From the NCBI GenBank assembly GCA_963576475.1, contig OY754971.1, forward strand, positions 32,501 to 96,500: DNA of 64,000 nucleotides. Reading direction: 5' to 3'. The notes beneath the pieces were generated by a model. It was not told the origin of the DNA, ran no database searches, and saw only the letters and a list, made by a program, of their open reading frames with translations. Positions 1-9,470 of this stretch are shown here, piece after piece. Numbering within the stretch: position 1 is the stretch's first letter; every line of letters starts with the position of its first letter. The stretch comes from Molanna angustata. Taxonomy: Eukaryota; Arthropoda; Insecta; Trichoptera; Molannidae. The position numbers were made by a program, and so were the translations under genes.

Positions 1-1294
1 AACCTAACCTAACCTAACCTAACCTAACCTAACCTAACCTAACCTAACCTAACCTAACCTAACCTAACCTAACCTAACCTAACCTAACCTAACCTAACCT
101 AACCTAACCTAACCTAACCTAACCTAACCTAACCTAACCTAACCTAACCTAACCTAACCTAACCTAACCTAACCTAACCTAACCTAACCTAACCTAACCT
201 AACCTAACCTAACCTAACCTAACCTAACCTAACCTAACCTAACCTAACCTAACCTAACCTAACCTAACCTAACCTAACCTAACCTAACCTAACCTAACCT
301 AACCTAACCTAACCTAACCTAACCTAACCTAACCTAACCTAACCTAACCTAACCTAACCTAACCTAACCTAACCTAACCTAACCTAACCTAACCTAACCT
401 AACCTAACCTAACCTAACCTAACCTAACCTAACCTAACCTAACCTAACCTAACCTAACCTAACCTAACCTAACCTAACCTAACCTAACCTAACCTAACCT
501 AACCTAACCTAACCTAACCTAACCTAACCTAACCTAACCTAACCTAACCTAACCTAACCTAACCTAACCTAACCTAACCTAACCTAACCTAACCTAACCT
601 AACCTAACCTAACCTAACCTAACCTAACCTAACCTAACCTAACCTAACCTAACCTAACCTAACCTAACCTAACCTAACCTAACCTAACCTAACCTAACCT
701 AACCTAACCTAACCTAACCTAACCTAACCTAACCTAACCTAACCTAACCTAACCTAACCTAACCTAACCTAACCTAACCTAACCTAACCTAACCTAACCT
801 AACCTAACCTAACCTAACCTAACCTAACCTAACCTAACCTAACCTAACCTAACCTAACCTAACCTAACCTAACCTAACCTAACCTAACCTAACCTAACCT
901 AACCTAACCTAACCTAACCTAACCTAACCTAACCTAACCTAACCTAACCTAACCTAACCTAACCTAACCTAACCTAACCTAACCTAACCTAACCTAACCT
1001 AACCTAACCTAACCTAACCTAACCTAACCTAACCTAACCTAACCTAACCTAACCTAACCTAACCTAACCTAACCTAACCTAACCTAACCTAACCTAACCT
1101 AACCTAACCTAACCTAACCTAACCTAACCTAACCTAACCTAACCTAACCTAACCTAACCTAACCTAACCTAACCTAACCTAACCTAACCTAACCTAACCT
1201 AACCTAACCTAACCTAACCTAACCTAACCTAACCTAACCTAACCTAACCTAACCTAACCTAACCTAACCTAACCTAACCTAACCTAACCTAACC
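1..1294. repeat. Terminal telomeric array, (AACCT)n / (TTAGG)n
   Basis: About 259 perfect head-to-tail copies of AACCT begin at base 1. The C-rich strand reads 5' to 3' into the window, as expected for the left end of a chromosome with TTAGG telomeres. I see no variant unit in this block. It ends in ...AACC at 1294, directly against the 5' end of the first telomeric retrotransposon. The true array may be longer than the assembled one. Confidence 0.97.
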
Positions 1295-1296
1295 AG

Positions 1297-1550
1297 ATTG
1301 TTAGTCAAGTAGCCGCTGAAGACACACACACTTCTTGAGAAGATTGCGTTCAAACCACTCACACATCACGTGTAATCTGCGGAAGCACGGGACCACCCAT
1401 TGTTAGTCAAGTAGCCGCTGAAGACACACACACTTCTTGAGAAGATTGCGTTCAAACCACTCACACATCACGTGTAATCTGCGGAAGCACGGGACCACCC
1501 ATTGTTAGTCAAGTAGCCGCTGAAGACACACACACTTCTTGAGAAGATTG
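1297..1550 (+). repeat. 102-bp 5' tandem repeat of TRAS-like copy 1
   Basis: Two complete 102-bp units (1297-1398, 1399-1500) and the first 50 bp of a third (1501-1550) open the element. Each begins ATTGTTAGTCAAGTAG. The other type A copies carry only the 50-bp partial unit. The second half of the unit contains CACATCACGTG and is absent from the 5' ends of copies 2 and 4. The arrangement resembles the 5' promoter monomers of some LINEs, but it could also be a by-product of template jumping during insertion. Confidence 0.9.
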
Positions 1551-2048
1551 GTTCGATATTTTAAATATTATATTTTCAAATTGTTAAATTTCAAATATAA
1601 ATTCTCTAAGTATTTACAAAACTTCTAGGCAAAGTTCGATTCCGAGCCTTGATTTGCATTTATTTTTAAATCCATATACATAATTTTCTTAATTCTTATA
1701 TTCTCATTAGTTTCTGCTATAACTCTCAATTCATAGCTACCTATCATATATTTTATATTTTCATCACACAAATACCTACATATTATTTATTTTAATTACA
1801 CAAATACATATTATATATTTTCATTACACAAACACATATTATATACTTTCATAACATACATACATATTATATATTTTAATTTCACAACACCCATATCATA
1901 CCTATACATATTATATTTATTTTATTTATCGATATTATATTTTATTGTTTCAAAAATTTGACACAACACCCATATACATACCTATACACATTATATTTAT
2001 TCATTTTACATATCTACATATATACATACCTATACATATCATACGCCG

Positions 2049-2051
<3 letters not shown>

Positions 2052-2081
<30 letters not shown>
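2052..2081 (+). promoter_or_regulatory. Poly(T) tract in the type A leader, 74 bp before ORF1
   Basis: Thirty uninterrupted T residues follow GCCGGCC and are followed by CTGTCAAG. The same tract is 45 T in copy 2 (8164-8208) and 19 T in copy 4 (21973-21991). Its position just before the ORF1 start is constant while its length is not. It looks like a polypyrimidine tract ahead of an AG acceptor, but no splicing or other function is shown. Length differences may partly be sequencing error. Confidence 0.7.
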
Positions 2082-2154
2082 CTGTCAAGGCCATTCTTCA
2101 CCCCTGTTTCAGTTTTCTGTTTTCAGTTTCTACCTGATTTGTTTCAACTTTACC

Positions 2155-3324
2155 ATGTCAAAATCACCAGCCGCCGCCACCCAATCACAAACCCCAAGCA
2201 CCTCTGAAGAGACACCCAGGGCTTGCAAAAGCCTTTTAAGACCAATTTTGGCATTCATCACCACCGCTCTCACAGCTCTTGATAGGAGTGGCAATATCCA
2301 CAAACAAATCAAAAAGGAGATTAAGGATAGCCTCAACTCAATATCGGTATGCGCAGAGGAACTTGCCGAGCGGGTCCTTTCGAGTAAAGAAGACCTACAT
2401 AAAGAGCGCCTTTCCAACACACAAAAACTGTTGGAACAAGAAATAAGGCACACAAATGCTTTCGCCTTAAAAGCGCACGATTGGCCCGCCCTGCCTACTC
2501 CAACACCACGATCATCACCACCTTCTCCCTCAACATCTCGCCAAGCAGCAAAAACCATTCCTCGCGCCCAAACAATAGTGGTTACAGGCAAAAAACCGAT
2601 GGCCTCTGAAGAAATTCTCAAACAAATTAAGAAAGAGGTAAACCCTATTAAATCGGGACTGCGAGTGAGCAGAATATGGAAAAAGACCGGAAATCAGGTC
2701 GCTGTTCAGTGCGACACAGCTGAGCATATCGAGAAACTCCGTAAAATCTTAGCCAGCCAAGAAAATATAACCACAATCGAAAAACCCAAATTGAGACCCA
2801 GAATAGTCCTTATCGGTGTCGAAGAGCACCTGACAGAGGAGGAGATACTCGAGGGACTGTGGAAACAGAATCCCTCGATCTCAAATAAATACAAAGAGGG
2901 TCTCGATAAGGACACAAAAATTGTGTACATGGCAAGATTTAGGAGAAATAACTTGCTTAAAAAGGTGGTAATTTCAACATCTCCTCAGCTATTCGATGAG
3001 CTTTTGAGAGCGGAATCTGTCAACATCGGGTTCCTTAAGGTGAAGGTCGACGAACATATTGGGTCCCTGACATGCAGGAAATGTCAGAGGTACGGCCACT
3101 ATGCAGCAAAGTGCAATGCACCGGAGGAAACGTGCAGACTGTGCTGCCAAAGTCACCCACCTAATGAATGCAAAGGTAAACAGTCGGAATGTGCACATTG
3201 CTTGGAGAGCAATAAAAAATACAAGGAAACACAACCGACTCGGCACAAAGACCAAACCAAAGAATGCCCAATATACAGAAGGTATCTAAAACGGTACAGG
3301 GACATGGTCGAATACCTTTGCTAA
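2155..3324 (+). CDS. TRAS-like ORF1, Gag-like zinc-knuckle protein (copy 1)
   Basis: This 389-residue ORF1 is the RNA-binding, Gag-like protein that packages the element RNA and, in studied TRAS/SART elements, brings the complex to telomeres. The start MSKSPAAATQ was chosen because it is the first methionine after the poly(T) tract and is conserved in copies 2 and 4. The open frame extends upstream to 1945 only because T-rich DNA reads as poly-Phe. The N-terminal half is Ser/Pro-rich and charged. The C terminus holds three zinc-knuckle motifs: C-x2-C-x4-H-x4-C, C-x2-C-x3-H-x4-C, and a longer C-x2-C...H-x6-C, at about residues 307-371. The frame is intact. ORF2 begins 16 nt after the stop in another frame, so reinitiation is a plausible way to translate it. 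Confidence 0.9.
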   Translation: MSKSPAAATQSQTPSTSEETPRACKSLLRPILAFITTALTALDRSGNIHKQIKKEIKDSLNSISVCAEELAERVLSSKEDLHKERLSNTQKLLEQEIRHTNAFALKAHDWPALPTPTPRSSPPSPSTSRQAAKTIPRAQTIVVTGKKPMASEEILKQIKKEVNPIKSGLRVSRIWKKTGNQVAVQCDTAEHIEKLRKILASQENITTIEKPKLRPRIVLIGVEEHLTEEEILEGLWKQNPSISNKYKEGLDKDTKIVYMARFRRNNLLKKVVISTSPQLFDELLRAESVNIGFLKVKVDEHIGSLTCRKCQRYGHYAAKCNAPEETCRLCCQSHPPNECKGKQSECAHCLESNKKYKETQPTRHKDQTKECPIYRRYLKRYRDMVEYLC

Positions 3325-3340
3325 GGGCCCCTCCATCAAA

Positions 3341-6300
3341 ATGGCTCAAGTCAATCTCCAGAGGTGCGAAGCGGCAACGTTGAGCTTCATTGATAAGTTT
3401 TCCGAGGAAGGCTATGATGTTGCTCTTCTACAAGAACCCTACACTGGGAATAAAGGAAAGGTCAACAAGAAGATCTTTGATGGACTGACCTTCCAGAAAC
3501 CGCAAAAAGACCATGTGGTCAAGGCGGCAATCCTAGTGGCCAAAGGGACCGCGAATGACAGCATTATGTTACAGCAGTTTTCCGATCACGCGTGCGTGTT
3601 TGTGGAGATGACACTCGGCGGAATTAAGTTGGTCGTTGGATCTGTATACTGCGAACCAGGAGAAAGCGTTGAAAGGAACGTTTCCTGCGTCGATAAAATT
3701 ATGAATTCGGACAAAAAGCATACCGTCCTTTTTGGTGCTGATGCAAATGCTAAAAGCATCTGGTGGGGCAGCGCGCGAACTGACAAAAGAGGAGAAGAAG
3801 TCATAGACTTCTTATCTCAACATCAACTCCACGTCTTAAACGAAGGCAATACACCAACGTTCGAAATTACGCGCAATAACATCGATATATCGAGCGTAAT
3901 TGACGTTACAGTTTGTACGCAAAACCTACTCAGCAAAATCAGTCATTGGAAAGTTGACAGGGAAATAGCTCCACTCTCCGATCATAACGCAATTACATTT
4001 GACATTGAGAGACAAACAACGCCTGGTTCGATAGAAGACTCCACGTTTTTGTATAAAACAGCCAAAGCTAACTGGACGAAGTTCCAAAAGAAACTAATAG
4101 CTCACGTGGAAAGTAAACAGATCAACGAGGAAAGAATTTCTGAAAACGACCAAACTGTGATACTGGAAAGACAGATTCAATCCATCACGGATGGTATCCA
4201 CGAATCCTGCAGAGCAGCGATACCACCCATCAGACCTGCTAAGCGAAAGAAGTGCCCGTGGTGGAACTCTGAGCTAGAGTCGTTAAAGAAGAAGGCCATA
4301 GCCTCTAAAAGAAGACTCAAAAACTCAGCCATCGCGAGGAGAACCCAAATTACGCTTCCAGAATACATTAGAGCCAAACAGGAGTTCAAAGAGGCCATCC
4401 AGGTCGCAAGAACCAAAAGTTGGAAAGAATACTGTCAAATCCAAGAAAACGAAACCGTCTGGAGCTGCGTCCAACGAATCTTGAAACCCTACAGTCGCAA
4501 ACCACCCGAGACTGTCAAAACTGCAAAAGGATTCACAAACACGGCGCGAGAATCTGCGGAAGCCTTCCTCGAGAAATTCTTTCCGGATGATGATACGAAC
4601 AACGAGACGACCGAGCAGACCAACATTCGAATTAACTCACGCTCCACGCCTTCCCTCGAAGACGAACAGCCCTTTACGCAGGAAGAGGTCAAAAAAAAAA
4701 ATAATCGTGTCCATGAATCCATCCAAAGCCCCAGGAAGTGACCACTTCACCTCTGACATATGTCTACAAGCCTTCGAAGCGATCCCGAAAGAGTTGACAG
4801 CCATTTACAATGCTTGCCTCAGACTCGGATGTTTCCCGAGAGCGTGGAAAATTGCCCGAATCAAAATCATCCCCAAACCGGGTAAAGATGACTACGAGGA
4901 CATATCGTCATACCGTCCGATCGGATTGATATCCGTTCTTGGAAAGACACTCGAGAAACTGATCGCATCCCGTACACAATGGAGACTCATAAGTGAGGAA
5001 AGACTCAGCTTACGACAGTTTGGTTTCACGCCCCAAACGAGCACTGAAGACGCTCTCTACGACACGGTCAGAAGGATCAAGACCGCCCAAAGAAAAGGAA
5101 ACGTAGTGCTAGCTATCTCCTTAGATATCCAAGGGGCGTTCGACAATGCGTGGTGGCCGTTCCTGCTCAGCCAGCTGGCCGATAAGAGCTGCCCCCGCAA
5201 TACTTTCGCACTCATAAAGAACTACCTGAGTGATCGAACTGTCGAGACCGTCTACGCAGGCGTAAAAGTATGGAAAGAGAGCAACAAAGGTTGCATTCAA
5301 GGATCGGCCTGCGGACCTATGTTCTGGAACATAATCCTAGACCAACTCCTACAACTGCCTTTCCATCCCAACGTACACATCCAAGCTTTCGCGGATGATG
5401 TCTTCCTCATTATTGAAGCAGCTGACACTCCAACTCTGGAAACGATCGCCAACGTAACTCTCGATACGGTCTCCCAATGGGGAACAAAAGTAAAGCTTTC
5501 ATTTTCAGAGGCAAAAACAAAGGTGCTCTTCATGACTAAGAGGAGAGTGAGAGAACCAAAGATTATTATGAATGGCCAGCCACTCCCCCTCTCTGAAGAC
5601 GCCAAAGTACTAGGGGTCACTATTGATCACAAGTTAAACTGGAGCAAACACGTGGACACGATTTGTAAAAAAGCTACTGGCATCACTAATAAATTAACGA
5701 CCATGGCAAAAGCGACATGGGGACTGCCCCCTGAAGCTATTAAAACCATATACCATGGAATAACAGAGCCAGTAGTGACCTATGCGTCCAGCGTCTGGGC
5801 GGACGCTGCGAAAAGGCAAAACATCCGCAAGAAGCTCAACATCGTCCAACGGGCGGTCGCACTGAGAATATGCAAGGCATACAGAACAACGTCGCTCACG
5901 TCCGTCCAAGCAATAGCAGGAGTCATGCCACTGGACTTGAAGGTGGAAGAGCTGTCACTAATATACGACACCAAAATAAAAGGTACCATCCAAGAGCTAC
6001 TCCCTTCGGACGTAAGGCTCCAGAACAAGGTAAAGATTAAAGAACTCCCGCACCCAACCGAACAAATAGGGGTGAAAACCGAATACCTCGGCAATATCGA
6101 GCAGTCTTCGACAACTGACGCCGATACCCTATACATCTATACAGATGGTAGCAAAACGGAAGGGAAAGTTGGAGCAGCTTTTGTTACCTTTGACCATGAT
6201 AATAAAGAGATAGCCACCAAAAAACTTCCCATGGCAGACCATTGCACCGTCTTTCAGGCCGAGCTCGTAGCCATCAGAGAATCGCTAGAATGGCTAACGA

Positions 6301-6992
6301 AACAAAGACAAAAGCACTCGCAGGTTAAACTTTTATCGGATTGCAAAAGTGCAATAAAAGCGCTCGAAAACGGAGCCCCGACTAACCGGCTTGTCTTTTC
6401 CATACAAAACACCTGCAAAAGCTTGAAAGAAAACGGCACAACGTGCACATTTGCTTGGATTAAAGGACACTCTGGAATACCGGGCAACGAACGAGCTGAC
6501 CAACTTGCAAAAGATGCAGCAACAAAAACAAAGACTGTTAAAATATATGATAAATTTCCGCTGAGTCACGCAAAAAGGCTTATAAGACAACACCTCCTGA
6601 GCAAATGGGAACAGAGATATGCTGAATCGCAAACTGGCAAAGTCACTAAGACATTCTTTAACAACTTACAACAAGCACATGCATTCAGGAAATACAACAA
6701 AATCTCATATTTCCTCACACAGATGCTCACAGGGCACGGAGCGAACAAATCATACCTACATCGCTTCAAAAAAGTAGATGACGCCCTATGCCAATGCGAT
6801 GACACCAGCGAACAGTCCATAGACCATATAATCGAAAATTGTCCGATGTTCCAGAGAGAGCGATGGAGCATCCAAATGCTTCTTCAAAGAAAAAACATAA
6901 ACTTCCAAAATAGAACAGAAGCAATAAACAATCCACAATACATTGAATTTTTGGAATTAGTGGCACAGAAGGTGGCCAAACTAAATAAATGA
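3341..6992 (+). pseudogene. TRAS-like ORF2 (APE endonuclease-RT-RNase H), frameshifted, copy 1
   Basis: ORF2 is the enzyme for target-primed reverse transcription. The order is APE-type endonuclease (glutamate in LLQEPY, GADAN, SDHNA), reverse transcriptase (LDIQGAFDN, QGSACGP, AFADD), RNase H (YTDGS, FQAEL, SDCKSA, GNERAD) and a C-terminal zinc motif (CQC...H-x5-C). A single lesion breaks it: the A-run after GAAGAGGTC has 11 A (4691-4701), against 7 in copies 2 and 4. This moves the RT half into another frame, and the first part stops at 4741. All catalytic motifs downstream are kept. Because the lesion is in a homopolymer, it could be real slippage or a sequencing error. Confidence 0.88.
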
Positions 6993-7340
6993 TATCAGAC
7001 AACACTTACTCCTTTACAACAATTTATTTCCTATTCTATTTTATTTATCTTTCTTTAATCAATTTTATTTTTCTTTAATCAATTTACTTTCCAGAAGGCA
7101 GCCAAATTAAATAAATTAAATAAAACATACTCTTTTATTTCATACCTATAACAATTTGAATTCCCAAACACAGCACATGTCTAAAAACAATACACCACAA
7201 CAAAAAAAACAACAGCAGCACATACACTCACAAATATTCACAAACTTAATCACGCAATACACAATAAACATACCCACACACAACACACAAAAATGCCGGA
7301 TGTCAGCACCATAACATCACGGAAGACCTAGAAAGGTCAG

Positions 7341-7395
7341 CTTCTCCGACAAGGTTTTCTGTGGTTCCCTTGTCAGTAACGCAAATGCGGAGAAG
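7341..7395 (+). promoter_or_regulatory. Predicted 55-nt two-stem RNA structure in type A 3' UTR (copy 1)
   Basis: The outer stem CTTCTCC (7341-7347) pairs with GGAGAAG (7389-7395). The inner stem GACAAGG (7348-7354) pairs perfectly with CCTTGTC (7368-7374). The loop TTTTCTGTGGTTC and the 3' spacer ending GCAAATGC are kept in the type C element at 32254-32308, where the inner stem is rewritten but still pairs. Copies 2 and 4 carry the same fold at 13468-13522 and 27740-27794; copy 4 keeps pairing through a G-U wobble. A role in RT recognition of the element RNA is inferred from other TPRT elements. Confidence 0.75.
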
Positions 7396-7501
7396 GTCCC
7401 AAATAAGGCCGCAGCCGTCATCCCTCCCATCCCAACACAAACACAATAAACACAATACAAATAACTACTAAGACTCTCAACAAAATTAAATATGAACACA
7501 A

Positions 7502-7523
7502 CCTTGTATTGTTATAAGCAAGG
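7502..7523 (+). promoter_or_regulatory. Predicted 3'-terminal hairpin, type A copy 1
   Basis: CCTTG and CAAGG arms, with TAT/ATA able to extend the stem, lie about 25 nt before the poly(A) tail. Copies 2 (13629-13650) and 4 (27898-27919) have the same hairpin. Types B (20789-20809) and C (33760-33780) have it in the same place, and type B carries a paired T-A to C-G change. The side before the second arm always ends in AAG. Confidence 0.72.
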
Positions 7524-7560
7524 GAGACAATAACAGACAAACAATCCAAAAAAAAAAAAA

Positions 7561-7574
7561 CCTAACCTAACCTA
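7561..7574. repeat. Short telomeric repeat remnant between copies 1 and 2
   Basis: Only CCTAACCTAACCTA remains between the poly(A) tail of copy 1 and the 5' end of copy 2. Copy 1 therefore inserted close beside copy 2, or the spacer shrank later. Confidence 0.9.
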
Positions 7575-8160
7575 TTTGTTAGTCAAGTAGCCGCTGAAGA
7601 CACACACACTTCTTGAGAAGATTGGTTCGATATTTTTTAATATTATATTTTCAAATTGATAAATTTCAAATATAAATTCCCTAAGTATTTACAAAACTTC
7701 TAGGCAAAGTTCGATTCCGAGCCTTGATTTGCATTTATTTTTTAAATCCATATACATAATTTTCTTAATTCTTATATTCTCATTAGTTTCTGCTATAACT
7801 CTCAATTCATAGCTACCTATCATATATTTTATATTTTCATCACACAAATACCTACATATTATTAATTATTTTTATTACACAAATACATATTATATATTTT
7901 CATTACACAAAACACATATTATATACTTTCATTACATACATACATATTATATATTTTAATTTCACAACACCCATATCATACCTATTCATATTATATTTAT
8001 TTTATTTATCGATATTATATTTTATTATTTCAAAAATTTGACACAACACCCATATACATACCTATACACATTATATTTATTCATTTTACATATCTACATA
8101 TATACATACCTATACATATCATATTTATTCATTCACACTTGAGTGCACATATATACGCCG

Positions 8161-8208
<48 letters not shown>

Positions 8209-8281
8209 CTGTCAAGGCCATTCTTCACCCCTGTTTCAGTTTTCTGTTTTCAGTTTCTACCTGATTTGTTTCAACTTTACC

Positions 8282-9454
8282 ATGTCAAAATCACCAGCCG
8301 CCGCCACCCAATCACAAACCCCAAGCACCTCTGAAGAGACACCCAGGGCTTGCAAAAGCCTTTTAAGACCAATTTTGGCATTCATCACCACCGCTCTCAC
8401 AGCTCTTGATAGGAGTGGCAATATCCACAAACAAATCAAAAAGGAGATTAAGGATAGCCTCAACTCAATATCGGTATGCGCAGAGGAACTTGCCGAGCGG
8501 GTCCTTTCGAGTAAAGAAGACCTACATAAAGAGCGCCTTTCCAACACACAAAAACTGTTGGAACAAGAAATAAGGCACACAAATGCTTTCGCCTTAAAAG
8601 CGCACGATTGGCCCGCCCTGCCTACTCCAACACCACGATCATCATCACCACCTTCTCCCTCAACATCTCGCCAAGCAGCAAAAACCATTCCTCGCGCCCA
8701 AACAATAGTGGTTACAGGCAAAAAACCGATGGCCTCTGAAGACATTCTCAAACAAATTAAGAAAGAGGTAAACCCTATTAAATCGGGACTGCGAGTGAGC
8801 AGAATATGGAAAAAGACCGGAAATCAGGTCGCTGTTCAGTGCGACACAGCTGAGCATATCGAAAAACTCCGTAAAATCTTAGCCAGCCAAGAAAATATAA
8901 CCACAATCGAAAAACCCAAATTAAGACCCAGAATAATCCTTATCGGTGTCGAAGAGCACCTGACAGAGGAGGAGATACTCGAGGGACTGTGGAAACAGAA
9001 TCCCTCGATCTCAAATAAATACAAAGAGGGTCTCGATAAGGACACAAAAATTGTGTACATGGCAAGATTTAGGAGAAATAACTTGCTTAAAAAGGTGGTA
9101 ATTTCAACATCTCCTCAGCTATTCGATGAGCTTTTGAGAGCGGAATCTGTCAACATCGGGTTCCTTAAGGTGAAGGTCGACGAACACATTGGGTCCCTGA
9201 CATGCAGGAAATGTCAGAGGTACGGCCACTATGCAGCAAAGTGCAATGCACCGGAGGAAACGTGCAGACTGTGCTGCCAAAGTCACCCACCTAATGAATG
9301 CAAAGGTAAACAGTCGGAATGTGCACATTGCTTGGAGAGCAATAAAAAATACAAGGAAACACAACCGACTCGGCACAAAGACCAAACCAAAGAGTGCCCA
9401 ATATACAGAAGGTATCTAAAACGGTACAGGGACATGGTCGAATACCTTTGCTAA
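8282..9454 (+). CDS. TRAS-like ORF1, Gag-like zinc-knuckle protein (copy 2)
   Basis: An intact 390-residue Gag-like protein. It differs from copy 1 by an extra serine in the Ser/Pro-rich segment (an added TCA codon near 8640) and a few substitutions. The three zinc knuckles are at about residues 308-321, 328-340 and 347-372. The family role is element RNA binding and nuclear or telomere targeting. The start MSKSPAAATQ directly follows the conserved leader sequence TTTACC. The stop lies 16 nt before the ORF2 start. Confidence 0.9.
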   Translation: MSKSPAAATQSQTPSTSEETPRACKSLLRPILAFITTALTALDRSGNIHKQIKKEIKDSLNSISVCAEELAERVLSSKEDLHKERLSNTQKLLEQEIRHTNAFALKAHDWPALPTPTPRSSSPPSPSTSRQAAKTIPRAQTIVVTGKKPMASEDILKQIKKEVNPIKSGLRVSRIWKKTGNQVAVQCDTAEHIEKLRKILASQENITTIEKPKLRPRIILIGVEEHLTEEEILEGLWKQNPSISNKYKEGLDKDTKIVYMARFRRNNLLKKVVISTSPQLFDELLRAESVNIGFLKVKVDEHIGSLTCRKCQRYGHYAAKCNAPEETCRLCCQSHPPNECKGKQSECAHCLESNKKYKETQPTRHKDQTKECPIYRRYLKRYRDMVEYLC

Positions 9455-9470
9455 GGGCCCCTCCATCAAA

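Larger units (their letters stand above)
1295..7560 (+). mobile_element. TRAS-like telomeric non-LTR retrotransposon, type A copy 1
   Basis: A full-length non-LTR element lies between AACCT repeats: 5' junction ...AACC|AGATTG, 3' junction poly(A) followed by CCTAACC. In order it holds a 102-bp tandem repeat, an AT-rich leader with a 30-T tract, ORF1 (2155-3324), ORF2 (3341-6992, frameshifted), a 3' UTR of about 560 bp with two predicted RNA structures, and a poly(A) tail. The orientation and the CC|T and TT|A junctions fit what is published for Bombyx TRAS1 (C-rich strand in sense, tail toward the centromere). By eye it is nearly identical to copy 2, so both insertions are recent. The family name is inferred from target, orientation and domain order, not from a phylogeny. 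Confidence 0.9.

Noticed and set aside
1..1294. CRISPR-like or satellite interpretation of the opening array
   Set aside because: The unit is exactly the 5-bp insect telomere motif without spacers.
1945..2154. N-terminal extension of ORF1 copy 1 with a poly-Phe run
   Set aside because: It is the AT-rich leader and poly(T) tract in frame by chance. The other copies have different upstream frames, while MSKSPAAATQ is conserved.
2130..2930. Long minus-strand frames opposite the TRAS-like ORFs (repeated in every copy)
   Set aside because: Shadow frames of conserved coding sequence; they recur only because the elements recur and show no motif.
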